Notes: generated by a model not told the origin, from the letters alone. A stretch of 64,000 bases of DNA from Myxococcota bacterium (GCA_022842935.1 JALHOP010000009.1:243561-307560); one strand, 5' to 3'; shown: positions 55,201 to 63,670, numbered from the stretch's first letter. Translations and numbers: made by a program.

Positions 55201-55856
55201 TCCTCGACAAGGTCAAGGCACGCGACAAGTTGGTCAAGGAGTACACCGAGATCGCCACCATCGGCGTCGCCGAATGGGGTCTCGCCGCGCTATTCAACAT
55301 CGGCGAGCTCTACCGCGACTCCGTCGACAAGCTTGTAAACGCGCCGATTCCGAACCGCATCGAGGGCACGCAACTCACGGGCGAGCAGAAGGACATCCTG
55401 CGTGGTCAGCTGCGCGACCTTGCCGCGCCGGTCGAGGAGAAAGCGGTCGAGGCCTACCGCGTGTGCGTCCAGAAGGCGAACGACCTCGGCGTGTACAACA
55501 AGTGGTCGGTGAAGGCGTTCGACCAGCTTCAGAAGCTCCGTCCTCTCGAGTACCAGCCGGTTACCGAGCGCATTGCCAAGCTCGACTTGTCCGACAAGCT
55601 CGAGGTCGTGCGCAGCGGCGTCGTCGTTCCGGACGGTGAGAGCTACAAGATGGTCAACATCGCGGTCCAAGGCGGCGCGGTCCCAGAGGGCGAGCAGACC
55701 AAGGCAGCGGCTGGCGGTAACACCGCCACGGCTAAGGCCGAGAAGGGCGACAAGGCGGATGGCGGCGAGAACGCTACGGCGGACGCCGGCGAAAACGCGC
55801 CGAGGCCGCAGAAGGCAACGCCCAAGAAAGGCAAGCGCAAGGGAGGTGGCCGATGA
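52251..55856 (+). CDS. gltD: GltD-like (AgmU-type) large periplasmic TPR protein
   Basis: 1201 aa, GTG 52251 with GGGAG upstream. The signal peptide (about 1-37) includes a GTC-repeat-encoded Val run, then a Lys-rich linker (SKNKSKGKAKGKK). From about 95 to 1000 are many TPR-like helix pairs (for example TKKDVQKALRAYKKAAEY and FYYAEVLYKLEKFHDAAKNY), a scaffold for protein contacts. The C-terminal tail is Ala/Lys-rich. Length, location and the following genes match GltD/AgmU, a periplasmic part of the M. xanthus gliding complex. Its TGA overlaps the ATG of gltE (ATGA). The name is not related to glutamate synthase gltD. Confidence 0.8.
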   Translation: MRQSHARARLAALGLVAALSASVVVVVETSAIPTAHAQSKNKSKGKAKGKKLQKRDDIKREDKLETKKDYAFDDQASKTSAVKTNLDDSKGPTLSAKELEGQGMQALADEKLDEEIQLAKQLLQFETKCDETAPVRFRVADLNWEKSKRAFYKSQDFNTPEKDRGRFEAMEKALQNETVANYKWIVDECNGYQDYAKTLFYLGRALMEMERSEDGAPYLTRIIKDFPESQWVPNAWLMIGEYYFDTKKDVQKALRAYKKAAEYTNSPVYGYAVYWQGWCYVNTADWDLALERFREVITISDDPSAALDTKGKIALRKEGIKDYVRAYANIGDPKNAYGTFLKIGGKGSVQDMMERLGNWYISQGAHRNVILVYRDLIKNYPRSTRIPIFQGRIVDSSSRLGDPKATVVQAKLLTEYFHQVRDRKEKGDLSDDEKKTIDKDLREAEEIAENTLRRLAMEYHADAKKLRGVAQERNYQLAHDLYSHYLDVFPKPIAGADVNYVFFMRFYYAEVLYKLEKFHDAAKNYDMVVLMNPTPTDEREKKIVLAAAEESVRSYDQLVQDLDRTNPPEISGTEPKEIPQIKQDLIAACQRYIQYVGKEGDEIVAIRYKMARIYYTYNHFDEAAPAFHDIVTNHPENEVACYAANLALDIYNGQKNFRALKAAAQAYRESPKLACGEAEKAKFARIEEQSTFSLIKSEYEEKKNYVTAAKAYMQFYEKFPTSEFADDAVYNASINYDLANRSDQANQVRRFLVEKLPDSPLVPETLYNIAQSYERIVDFDNAAQYLELFAQRYPADKRSKDALYNAGIYRATLGDIAGSKKDRDAFIKAYPSDDEVANIAFSQCKTLESQALAIEQKRGTKGRAADDARKLWSDAHDCYFGYIKNQQFAKKSLDQLCHAQYRRGEIMRTKTNYKAGAEEQEAFVLRNWPGWLRQVGKSELPLCAEAVAQLKFQKLDEDFKFYKTLKIAELNPTDAGKKKFDATILDKVKARDKLVKEYTEIATIGVAEWGLAALFNIGELYRDSVDKLVNAPIPNRIEGTQLTGEQKDILRGQLRDLAAPVEEKAVEAYRVCVQKANDLGVYNKWSVKAFDQLQKLRPLEYQPVTERIAKLDLSDKLEVVRSGVVVPDGESYKMVNIAVQGGAVPEGEQTKAAAGGNTATAKAEKGDKADGGENATADAGENAPRPQKATPKKGKRKGGGR

Positions 55857-57457
55857 AAACTCTCAAGGCTTGGACGGTCACCGCTGGTCTCGTGCTAGGC
55901 GCCGCAGCCTGTGGCGGCGGTAGCGCCGAAACGAAAGAGGTCAAGGCGGGAGAGGTTGCCAAGGCGGGTGACAAGGCTCCGGCGGGACCGTCGAACGTCG
56001 AGCAAGCACAGGCCAAGCTCGCTTCGCTGTCGGAGAACATCGATCGTCTCGGTGAGGGCAAGTCGGTCGACGCGGCGTGGCTCGAAACACAGCTCAACGA
56101 GGTCGTCGCCTTAGACCCCAAAAACAAGGCGGCTCGCTTCAACCTGGCCGCGTTGAAGGAGGCCAAGGGTGACCAGGCCGGCGCCCGTGAGATTTACCAG
56201 AAGCTCTACAAGGAGTCGCCCGAGTTCGCGCCAGCGGCGGTGAACGTGGCCGCTGATCTCGTCAGCCAGGGTGAAACGCAGAAGGCGACGCAAATCTATC
56301 AGGCGGTGGCGCAGAAGGATCCCAAGGACACGACGTCGCGTCTCGCGCTAGCGCGCATCGCGGTCCGCGAGAAGCGTTACGATGAGGCCATCGACCTCTG
56401 CCGTCAGGTCCTGCAACGCGATGGCGGTGCTCTCGAGGCCTTCCGCATCCTCGCGGAGAGCTACAAGGCGCAGGGCAACTTGCCGATGGCCGAGCTGATC
56501 GTCGCGCGCGGGTTGAAAGTACACAAGGATGACGCACAGCTGCACACGACGCTCGCGCAGATCATGTTCGAGAAGAACGACCTCGCTGGCGGAGTCAACC
56601 AGCTCAAGCTTGCGGTCGCCGACGATCCCAAGTCGGTCAAGGTACGCGGTCAGCTCGCCGACATCGCGCTGCAGTACCGCGATTTTGGCAACGCTTCGCA
56701 GAACTTCGAAGCGATCGTCAAAGAGCAGCCCAACAACAAGGGCGCCAAGATAGGACTTGCCGTGTCGTACAAGGGGCTCGGTCGTTACGATCAAGCCGAG
56801 ACGCTCTACAAGGAAGTGCTGCAGCAGAGTCCCGATGATGTCGACGCGACTTGGAATTTGGCCGTCCTCTATCACAGACACCTGAACAAATATGACGAAG
56901 CGGTCTCTCTCTATCGCAAGGCGCACAAGGCGGCGGGGCCTGGCGATGCTGGCATGCAAGACGTCGACAACCTCATCGCAGACGCGGAGCGTCAGAAGAA
57001 CGATCAGGTTGCAATGCGCGCCCGCGAGGAAGCCGAGCGCAAGCGCAAGGAGGCCGTCGAAGCCGTGTGCTCCGCTGTCGCGAACAAAAAGAAAGCCGAC
57101 TTCGAGGCAATTGGTGACGAGAGCGATCGCGTCGGCGCCGCGTGGGCGCTCATGGTGGAGGCACAGAGCATCGTGCAGCAGGCCGCCAACGATGGTGACA
57201 TGAGTAAGATGGCGCCGGCCGAAGCGAATGTCGCCTGCGCATTTGCGATCGTCCCTGAGACGCCAAAGTCGAACACCGAGGCGTGCGCTCCCATGCACAT
57301 CATGTGGACGCAGATCCTCTACCAACTTGGTCGCACCGACGACGCCATGAAGACCATCAAGGACGCCCGCAAGTGCGACGCGGAGAACCCGGACGCCAAG
57401 CTCATCGAGCAGCAGCTCGAAGAGCTCATGAAGGGCGGTGGGGCCGGGGGTAGGTAA
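55853..57457 (+). CDS. gltE: GltE-like (AglT-type) TPR lipoprotein
   Basis: 534 aa. Lipobox LGAAAC with Cys20. An early charged linker is followed by TPR repeats over about 60-390 (for example ARFNLAALKEAKGDQAGAREIY, split here by family positions: A8, G15, Y22 pattern) and a Lys/Glu coil (ERQKNDQVAMRAREEAERKR) at about 375-405. The start overlaps gltD by four bases. AglT/GltE in M. xanthus is a similar TPR lipoprotein of the same operon. Confidence 0.8.
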   Translation: MKTLKAWTVTAGLVLGAAACGGGSAETKEVKAGEVAKAGDKAPAGPSNVEQAQAKLASLSENIDRLGEGKSVDAAWLETQLNEVVALDPKNKAARFNLAALKEAKGDQAGAREIYQKLYKESPEFAPAAVNVAADLVSQGETQKATQIYQAVAQKDPKDTTSRLALARIAVREKRYDEAIDLCRQVLQRDGGALEAFRILAESYKAQGNLPMAELIVARGLKVHKDDAQLHTTLAQIMFEKNDLAGGVNQLKLAVADDPKSVKVRGQLADIALQYRDFGNASQNFEAIVKEQPNNKGAKIGLAVSYKGLGRYDQAETLYKEVLQQSPDDVDATWNLAVLYHRHLNKYDEAVSLYRKAHKAAGPGDAGMQDVDNLIADAERQKNDQVAMRAREEAERKRKEAVEAVCSAVANKKKADFEAIGDESDRVGAAWALMVEAQSIVQQAANDGDMSKMAPAEANVACAFAIVPETPKSNTEACAPMHIMWTQILYQLGRTDDAMKTIKDARKCDAENPDAKLIEQQLEELMKGGGAGGR

Positions 57458-57532
57458 ACGGGTGCGATTCTTCGCAATGACAGGGCTTTTCGGCTACAAC
57501 CTGACGGTCAGCGATCTTAGAAGGAGTCGTCC

Positions 57533-57787
57533 ATGCGCAAAATACTGAGCATTCTCGCGGCCCTGGCAGTGATGTCGGTGGCGGGGACGGCGTTTGCGCA
57601 GGAGGGCGGCGACGTCGTTTATCGCAAGCACACGGTCGTGGATTTCGGTGACGACACCATCGAAGGTGACCTCTCGAAGCCCGACGGCGCGTACCTCGAG
57701 TCGCAGAAGCGCTTGCGGCACCAGCGACTCATCAAGGTGCGTGAGAACTTCCGGCCCGAAATTTTGCAGTCGGTAACCACCCTATGA
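57533..57787 (+). CDS. gltF: GltF-like small periplasmic protein
   Basis: 84 aa, with AAGGAG before ATG 57533. The signal peptide ends AFAQ. The mature 60 residues carry the dense charged motif DFGDDTIEGDLSKPDG, then ESQKRLRHQRLIKVRENF. It has no enzyme motif. Its small size, periplasmic location and position between the TPR lipoprotein and the FHA protein match gltF of the M. xanthus gliding cluster. It lies 75 bases after gltE and 118 before gltG. Confidence 0.7.
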   Translation: MRKILSILAALAVMSVAGTAFAQEGGDVVYRKHTVVDFGDDTIEGDLSKPDGAYLESQKRLRHQRLIKVRENFRPEILQSVTTL

Positions 57788-57905
57788 CGTTCATGGGCGT
57801 TCGCCTCTGGGCCGCGCCTAACTGGCAAACGCCGTCACTGTTTTTTGTGCTGGCGGCGGAAGCTGGTAGCGTGGACGTCTAGCAGAGTTCGTTTGCGAGG
57901 AGACG

Positions 57906-59945
57906 ATGGGAGTTTCGCTGAACGTGCAGGTGTTCCGCGGCGGCCAGCCGCTGAGCTCGCATCAATTCGATAGCGACACCAATCGCACGATCAAGATTGG
58001 GCGGCTGCCCTCGGCGCAGCTCAAGCTCGAAGATCCCAAGGTCTCGCGTATTCACGCGGTCATCGAGTTCTCCGGTCAGGACGTCTCGCTCACTGACATG
58101 GGCTCGGGACAAGGGACTGCGGTCAACGGCGCGAAGGTTCACCGTGTGAAGCTTTCGCACGGCGACCAGGTGCTCATCGGTGACACCCAGCTCGTCATTG
58201 GCTTCGGTGGGGCGGCGAGCTATGCGCCGCCAGCGGGTGCGGTCGGTGGGACGGCTACGGTGAACATGGCGGTGCCGCAGCAGCCTGCACCTCGAAACGG
58301 CATGCCGGCGGCCACCTCTCCAAACGCTTGGGCGCAGCAGCCCGCGTCCCCACCCAGTCAGCAAGCGCGGCCGCAGGGGGCTCCGGTTCCGCAGCCCATG
58401 GCATCAGCCTTCGGTCCCACCGGTGGTGGGGAGGGGATGCGCTTCGATCCCGGGTCCTCGGCCGTCCGGCCCATCCAGCGCATTACCCAAGAGAGGTTGC
58501 GCTCCGCCGCCATCGAGTCGAAGCCGCACCCCGCGCTGCCGCCCGAAGAGTCCATGTCCTCGGACAACCGCGTCCTCGAGATGCGCGTCTACTGGGGCAC
58601 CATCCTCCTCGACATTGACCACCGCCGTAAGCCGAAGGCGATCACCATCGGCGAGACCAAGAACACCGACGTGTTCATCTCGTCGGAGGGTCTGCCCAAA
58701 GAAGAGTTCCCGCTCATCCGTACCATCGACGATGAGTACGTACTGACCTTCACGAACGCGATGGACGGCGAGATCGAGATCGGCGGCCAAACGCAGCCGT
58801 TGTCGGCGGTTCGCGGCACGTCGCTCGCGCAAAAGGACAGCGACTTCGAGAGCTCGTATCAGGTCAAGCTACCGGCCGACGCGCGAGCCATCGTGCACTG
58901 GGGTGGCATCACCTTCGCTTTCCGCTTCGTGCCACCAGCGCAGGCGTTGCCCAATCCGTTCTGGAAGGACCTCGATCTTCAGTACGTCAACCTCTTGTTG
59001 ATGTCGATCTTCTTCCATTTGGCGCTCATCGTGACCTTCATGGTCTACCCGCACGACACCGAGTCGCTGCGCGAAGACATCTTCGATCGGCCAGGTGTCA
59101 TCGCCTTGCTCCTCGAGCCTCCGAAGATGGACGAGAGCACCAAGAACAAGCTTGAGGAGATGAAGAAGCGGCAGGAGAAAGACAAAGAGAAGCTCGTCGA
59201 GAAGGAAAAGAAGAAGCAGCCGGAGAAGGAAAAGGTCGTCGATCGCACGCCGCGCAAGATCGCCGATGTCCAGGTGAAAAACGTGCCGCGCGAGAAGTCG
59301 CAGGCCGACAAGCAGAAAGAAGTCTCCGAGAAGTTCAGCAAGCTCTTCACCGGCGGCGCCTCGGGCGCGGCGGGTAGCATCCTTGGCGGTGGCGGTGGCG
59401 GCTCGCTGTCTGGCACGCTCTCGAACGTCATCGGTACGACAGGGGCAGGCACGGCTGGTGGCCTCGCGGGTCTCGGTATCCGTGGCGGAGCCATGACCGG
59501 CGGCGGCATTGGTACGAGCCGTGGTATCGCCGGCATCGGCACGGCCGGGCGCCTGGGTGGTGGTGGCCTCGCCTACGGATCGAACGTGGGTAAAGGCCTC
59601 GGCGGCCAGAAAGATCGCGGCATGGTCTCGTTGTCGACCCCTGTGGTCATGGGCGCCTTGCCCCGCGAGGTCATTCAGAAGGTCATCAACGACAACAAGG
59701 CTCAGATTCGCTACTGCTACGAGATCGAGCTGCAGCGTGACCAGACGCTCGAGGGCAAGGTGGCGGTGAAGTGGATTATCGCGGCGACTGGCGCGGTCGA
59801 GAAGGTCGTCGTGACCGAGACCACCATCAAGAGCGCGCGTGTTGGTCAGTGCCTCGCTGAAAAAATCAAAGGGTGGCGGTTCCCACAGCCCGCGGGTGGC
59901 GGTATCGTCGAAGTCAACTATCCCTTCGTCTTCAAGTCGAGCTGA
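57906..59945 (+). CDS. gltG: GltG-like (PglI-type) FHA-TM-AgmX/PglI C-terminal domain protein
   Basis: 679 aa spanning the inner membrane. An N-terminal FHA domain (about 5-100) has IGR at 31-33 and SRIH at 47-50, the phosphothreonine-binding residues, so a cytoplasmic signal is likely. A Pro/Ala linker and a second beta region (about 215-350) follow. One membrane helix lies at about 362-380, then a Lys/Glu-rich stalk, a Gly-rich stretch (about 475-575), and the AgmX/PglI (TonB-C-like) domain at about 583-679 with RYCYEIELQ and WRFPQPAGGG. FHA, one TM and this C-terminal domain are diagnostic of GltG/PglI. Its TGA shares one base with the ATG of gltH. Confidence 0.85.
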   Translation: MGVSLNVQVFRGGQPLSSHQFDSDTNRTIKIGRLPSAQLKLEDPKVSRIHAVIEFSGQDVSLTDMGSGQGTAVNGAKVHRVKLSHGDQVLIGDTQLVIGFGGAASYAPPAGAVGGTATVNMAVPQQPAPRNGMPAATSPNAWAQQPASPPSQQARPQGAPVPQPMASAFGPTGGGEGMRFDPGSSAVRPIQRITQERLRSAAIESKPHPALPPEESMSSDNRVLEMRVYWGTILLDIDHRRKPKAITIGETKNTDVFISSEGLPKEEFPLIRTIDDEYVLTFTNAMDGEIEIGGQTQPLSAVRGTSLAQKDSDFESSYQVKLPADARAIVHWGGITFAFRFVPPAQALPNPFWKDLDLQYVNLLLMSIFFHLALIVTFMVYPHDTESLREDIFDRPGVIALLLEPPKMDESTKNKLEEMKKRQEKDKEKLVEKEKKKQPEKEKVVDRTPRKIADVQVKNVPREKSQADKQKEVSEKFSKLFTGGASGAAGSILGGGGGGSLSGTLSNVIGTTGAGTAGGLAGLGIRGGAMTGGGIGTSRGIAGIGTAGRLGGGGLAYGSNVGKGLGGQKDRGMVSLSTPVVMGALPREVIQKVINDNKAQIRYCYEIELQRDQTLEGKVAVKWIIAATGAVEKVVVTETTIKSARVGQCLAEKIKGWRFPQPAGGGIVEVNYPFVFKSS

Positions 59946-60634
59946 TGAACTACTACGCTTCGCTCATCCGACCGCCGCGCCGCGGGACCTGCTCTTCGTT
60001 GATCGCTCTAGCGTTCGCCACGCTCCTGCCGTGCGTCGCGAGCGCCCAGACCACGACCGGCCCCGCGCCTGCCGTGCAATCGCGTGAGCCGCGACAGCAG
60101 GAGCCCATCGCTAGCGTCGTGCGCGGGTTCTACATCGAGGCAAAAGCCACCGGTGGCTACACACTCGCCGACCAGAACCTCGAGGCTCCGGTCGTGGGCC
60201 CAGGGACACCGTACCCCACGCTTGCCGGCGCGAGCGAACGGCTTGGTGGCGTCGCGGGATTGCAGCTCAACATTGGCTACGACCTGACCGAACACGTCGC
60301 CTTGCAAGCGGTCGTGGGCAATATGTTTGCGTCGGGCCGCCGTGCCGACTACGTGCGCGACCTCTCAATCGCCTACGGCGGTCTGCAAGCGCGGCTCGCC
60401 TTCGATCTCACCGACCGCCTCGACCTCCTGGCGAGCGTGGGTGTGGCCTATGCGTCGCAGGACAATCAGGTCGAGGCGTCAGAGAAGGGTGCTGCGGTGC
60501 TTGGTGGCATCGGCTTCGAGTACTACGTGCACGTACGCCACTTCTCGGTGGGTCTCGAGCTGTCGGCACTTGCACCGCTGTCGCCGTCGCGCGTGTTCCT
60601 CGGCCTGTCGCCGATGATTAAGTATACGTTCTGA
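59945..60634 (+). CDS. gltH: GltH-like outer membrane beta-barrel protein
   Basis: 229 aa from ATG 59945, which overlaps the gltG stop by one base (TGATG), so translation is coupled; the frame reaches back to 59873 inside gltG. The signal peptide ends VASAQ. A short linker is followed by about eight amphipathic strands (GGYTLADQN, AGLQLNIGYDLTEH, YGGLQARLAFDLTDR) and a terminal aromatic strand (LSPMIKYTF), the OmpA-like small barrel form. It is last in the gltDEFGH order. No motor or gltI/gltJ genes follow. Confidence 0.75.
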   Translation: MNYYASLIRPPRRGTCSSLIALAFATLLPCVASAQTTTGPAPAVQSREPRQQEPIASVVRGFYIEAKATGGYTLADQNLEAPVVGPGTPYPTLAGASERLGGVAGLQLNIGYDLTEHVALQAVVGNMFASGRRADYVRDLSIAYGGLQARLAFDLTDRLDLLASVGVAYASQDNQVEASEKGAAVLGGIGFEYYVHVRHFSVGLELSALAPLSPSRVFLGLSPMIKYTF

Positions 60635-60713
60635 CCTTGCCCCAACGCCGGCCGAGGGCGAGCGCCACGCGGCACCTGTCGAGCGCGCTGGACTTCGCCT
60701 AGACTGACCGTCG

Positions 60714-61379
60714 ATGCTCAAGGTCCTCTTCGACCTCACCGGCAAGCACGGTCACGTGCTCGGTTTCGCGTTGCCACCGCCCGACGATGCATCGGCTGTC
60801 GAGTCGTTGGTCGCGGCGCTTCACGACGACGAGCGTGGGCCAGTGCGTCGCTTCGCGGTTCGTCGCAAGCTTACCTACGCGGGTGGTCGTTACGCCATGC
60901 GCGCGCTATTGCGGCGGCTCGCCCTCGCCGATGCGCCCATCCTCACTGACGAGCGCGGAGCGCCGATCTTGCCCGCTACTGTACGTGGCTCAATCAGTCA
61001 CAAAGACGAGCTCGCCTGCGCGTTGATCACCACGGACACGACAGCGTACTTCGGCGTCGATGTGGAGGGACTGCCCGGGCCGTCGGATGAGCTCGCTTCA
61101 CACATCTTGAGCGCGCGAGAGCTCGCGCAGGTCCAAGGCATGGGCGACGCGCAGCGCGCCCTCGAGCTCTCCCTTCGCTTTTCGGCCAAGGAATCGATCT
61201 ACAAGGCACTCGATCCGTATGTGCGCCGCTATGTGGCGCACGGTGAGGTCGAGGTCACGCCACGCGCCGATGGGGGCGCCGACATTTGGTCCGAGGTCTT
61301 TCCGCCGGGCCTACATGTCGATGTAACATGGCGTAAATACGATGATTTCGTCCTTACTACCTGTCGGATCGGCAAGTGA
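60714..61379 (+). CDS. 4'-phosphopantetheinyl transferase (EntD/Sfp superfamily)
   Basis: 221 aa. Transfers phosphopantetheine from CoA to a carrier protein serine. The metal and catalytic residues are Asp116 and Glu118 (FGVDVEGL) and Glu160 in RFSAKESIYKAL, with Lys164. The early GSISHKDELACAL carries the conserved His. The EntD-like layout suggests a partner from secondary metabolism or siderophores; no carrier, NRPS or PKS gene is in the window. It is a single gene, with about 80 bases to gltH; TAGACT at about 60697 may be its -10. Confidence 0.88.
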   Translation: MLKVLFDLTGKHGHVLGFALPPPDDASAVESLVAALHDDERGPVRRFAVRRKLTYAGGRYAMRALLRRLALADAPILTDERGAPILPATVRGSISHKDELACALITTDTTAYFGVDVEGLPGPSDELASHILSARELAQVQGMGDAQRALELSLRFSAKESIYKALDPYVRRYVAHGEVEVTPRADGGADIWSEVFPPGLHVDVTWRKYDDFVLTTCRIGK

Positions 61380-61397
61380 CCCCGATGCACAGTAAAC

Positions 61398-61424
61398 TGA
61401 ACTCCTGCGTCCAACTGGGGCGTA
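61398..61424 (+). promoter_or_regulatory. Candidate ECF-type promoter before the sigma gene
   Basis: TGAAC (61398-61402) and CGTA (61421-61424) resemble the -35 AAC and -10 CGT elements used by ECF sigma factors, but the 18-base spacing is slightly long. It would allow the sigma factor to drive its own gene. Confidence 0.3.
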
Positions 61425-61465
61425 TGCAGATCGTGAGCGCTCTTACGGTCGTACCAGGAGGTCGC

Positions 61466-62050
61466 ATGGGGCAGAAGGCCCTCGCCCGTGATGAGCGTGA
61501 GTTGCTCCCACGTTATGCCGAGGGCGACCGCTCGGCCTTCGAGGAGCTGGTCCATCGCTTCCGGGCGCCCGTGTACGGGTACATCATTCGTTGTGGCGTG
61601 CCACCGTCGGCTGCCGACGATCTCTTCCAGGAAGTCTTCTTCAGCGTCCATCGGGCTGCCACGTCGTATCGGTCGACGCAGCCGCTCAAGCCTTGGCTCT
61701 TCACGATCACCGCGAACGCCGTGCGCTCGCATTTCCGCAAGCGTTCAGTCTGGTCGCGCGTGTTCACCCCCGCGCAGATGCACGAGCCGCAGGCGCTCGA
61801 GCCTGGCCTGCAGGTGGCGCGCGAAGGTGCCGAGCTCGCCGGGTTTCTCGACGGTCACATCCGCGAGCTGCCGCTCAAGCAACGTGAGGTCGTGGTCCTG
61901 TGCTGTGTCGAACAGCTCTCGCTCGAAGAAGCCTCGGCCGCTCTCGCCATGCCGCTCGAGAGCGTCAAGACCAACCTGAAACGCGGGCGTGCCACCCTGC
62001 AAAAGGCGCTCGCGCGTCGCGAGCTACGTGGGCAGCGGGAGGCGCGATGA
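61466..62050 (+). CDS. ECF-type RNA polymerase sigma factor
   Basis: 194 aa. The start is ATG 61466, since AGGAGG at 61456-61461 is a near-perfect ribosome-binding site; earlier in-frame starts (61376) would add 30 residues without family support. Region 2 contains RFRAPVYGYIIRCGV, ADDLFQEVFFSVHRA and the -10 recognition helix (PLKPWLFTITANAVRSHFRK). Region 4 has LPLKQREVVVLCCVEQLSLE and the HTH LESVKTNLKRGRA. Its TGA overlaps the ATG of the next gene (ATGA), the common layout of a sigma and its anti-sigma. Confidence 0.92.
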   Translation: MGQKALARDERELLPRYAEGDRSAFEELVHRFRAPVYGYIIRCGVPPSAADDLFQEVFFSVHRAATSYRSTQPLKPWLFTITANAVRSHFRKRSVWSRVFTPAQMHEPQALEPGLQVAREGAELAGFLDGHIRELPLKQREVVVLCCVEQLSLEEASAALAMPLESVKTNLKRGRATLQKALARRELRGQREAR

Positions 62051-63579
62051 GATCGATCGACGACATCCTGCGCGACGCACCTCGGCACACACCGCCCGCC
62101 TCGGTCGTCGCCGAAACCTTGGCTCGGGTTGCGCAAGACCCAGGCGCGGCGCCGCTCGAGGAGCGTCGGGTTCTCGCGATGGTCCGCGAACAGCGTGTCT
62201 TTGCGCGCTGGACGCTCGCCTACGCCTTTGGGCTCACGGTCGCCTTCGTTGGCTTCGTGTTGTGGCACACGGGGCACGGCGGGCTCGCCGACAAGCCACG
62301 GGTTCTCGACGGCTCTGCCGTGCGCGTCATGACGAGTGCTGCGGGTGCCTCGCGCTCGGCGAATACCATGGCCAGCGTCCGGCGTTATCTCGAAGCCGGT
62401 GAGCTGCCCCCGGTACCGCTCGTGCGCACCGATGCCATCGTCGATTATTTTCAGTATACCGACGTCGACCCCGAAGGTAGCGCGCCCGTGCGCGTCGGGA
62501 TGTCGAGCATGCCGGCGCCTTGGGACCCTGCCAAGAGGCTTGTGCGCCTCGGAGTCGTTGGCCGCGAGCGTAGTTGGGGCGAGCACACCCCGACGAGCCT
62601 CGCCATCGCGGTCGACGCAGCGGCGGTAAACAAGAGTGGCGTGACGCGTGACCTGGCTCGCAGCGCGCTCGGCGCTCTGGTCGCGACGCTCGGCGAACAA
62701 GATAGTATCGCCATCATGGATGTCGGCCGTAGCGGACAAATGGTGTTGACCTCGACCAATGGTGGCAAACACGAGCTCATCAACGAGGCGCTCGCCGTAC
62801 TGTTCGATACCCAGCGCGAGCGCCGGCCGTTGTCTACAGATTCGGTGCAGCGGGCCTACCAGGTTGCCCGCAGCACCTCTGGTTTCGGCCGCGTCGGGCA
62901 CGTTCTCTTGGTCGGCTCCGGCAGCATGCGGCTCGACACGCCTGACCTCGCCGAGCGCGTCATGAGCTACGTTCGCAATGGCGTTCGCACGTCGATACTC
63001 ACCCTGGGCGAGACGGCCGTGGACGTCCAACTCGCCGAGCTCGTCGGTGACGACGTTCGCGCGGACCTTCGCGCGCTGGCGGAGGTGCGTGAACAGTTCC
63101 TCGACCCAATGATGCGCACCATGTTGCCGGCGGCTCGCGATGTCGACGTGACGCTGGTCGCTAACCACGGGCGAGTGCGAGCGCTCTCGGAGGCATCGCT
63201 ACCCCAGCTCGGCGCAGGTCAGGTGCTGACAGCGCTATACGAGGTCGAGGGAGAGCCCGAGCTCACCGTGCGCATCGGCTTTCAGCGGCTCGAGACCGGT
63301 AAGGCCGAGCGCGCCGAGGTCGCGGTCGCCGACATCCCAGAGAGCGCGACCGATGACGACAAGGTGGCGGCAGCCGCCGCGGCCTTCGCTTTCGCCTTGC
63401 AGGCGGCACGCCCGAGCGAGGCTTTTGCTTACCTCGACGGGGCGGAAACGCTACTTGCCGGTACGCGGTTGCCCGCAATTGCGGACGAGCGTGATCGACG
63501 TATCGAGCTTTCGCGCATGGTCGGCCAGGCGCGGGAGATCCTCTGCCCGCCTGACGCCTCGTCCTGCTCTCTGCGTTGA
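62047..63579 (+). CDS. Predicted anti-sigma factor: short cytosolic part, one TM, YfbK-like VWA with lost metal site
   Basis: 510 aa from ATG 62047, with GGAGG five bases upstream; the frame extends to 61900 inside the sigma gene. A 55-residue cytosolic part precedes one membrane helix (about 56-73, FARWTLAYAFGLTVAFVGFV). The outside part follows YfbK: the N-terminal DYFQYTDVDPEGSAP, then the VWA region at about 182-350. The MIDAS motif DxSxS reads D190-A-A-A-V194, and the later TDGD reads VGSGS, so it should not bind metal. Coupling to the ECF sigma suggests that the cytosolic part binds sigma and the VWA senses a signal. This is inference, since no classical zinc anti-sigma motif is present. 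Confidence 0.8.
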   Translation: MRSIDDILRDAPRHTPPASVVAETLARVAQDPGAAPLEERRVLAMVREQRVFARWTLAYAFGLTVAFVGFVLWHTGHGGLADKPRVLDGSAVRVMTSAAGASRSANTMASVRRYLEAGELPPVPLVRTDAIVDYFQYTDVDPEGSAPVRVGMSSMPAPWDPAKRLVRLGVVGRERSWGEHTPTSLAIAVDAAAVNKSGVTRDLARSALGALVATLGEQDSIAIMDVGRSGQMVLTSTNGGKHELINEALAVLFDTQRERRPLSTDSVQRAYQVARSTSGFGRVGHVLLVGSGSMRLDTPDLAERVMSYVRNGVRTSILTLGETAVDVQLAELVGDDVRADLRALAEVREQFLDPMMRTMLPAARDVDVTLVANHGRVRALSEASLPQLGAGQVLTALYEVEGEPELTVRIGFQRLETGKAERAEVAVADIPESATDDDKVAAAAAAFAFALQAARPSEAFAYLDGAETLLAGTRLPAIADERDRRIELSRMVGQAREILCPPDASSCSLR

Positions 63580-63588
63580 AGAGAGCAG
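63564..63588 (+). terminator. Possible terminator hairpin over the VWA gene stop
   Basis: CTGCTCTC (63564-63571) pairs with GAGAGCAG (63581-63588) around a nine-base loop that contains the stop codon. There is no U-tract, so termination is not certain. Confidence 0.35.
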
Positions 63589-63670
63589 AGCGAGTTGGTT
63601 CGACGCTCGTCAGCGAAGCTTACGGACGAGCGTATTGCGGCTGATGCTGGGTCGGTCGGTCCATCGGCTG

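Noticed and set aside
52251..55856. Glutamate synthase small subunit (E. coli gltD)
   Set aside because: Name clash only; the protein is a secreted TPR repeat protein without FAD or NADPH motifs.
61376..61465. Longer start of the sigma factor
   Set aside because: The added 30 residues do not resemble ECF region 1 or 2, and AGGAGG precedes the ATG at 61466.
61855..63168. 437-residue minus-strand open frame
   Set aside because: Antisense to the sigma and VWA genes; no recognisable protein features.
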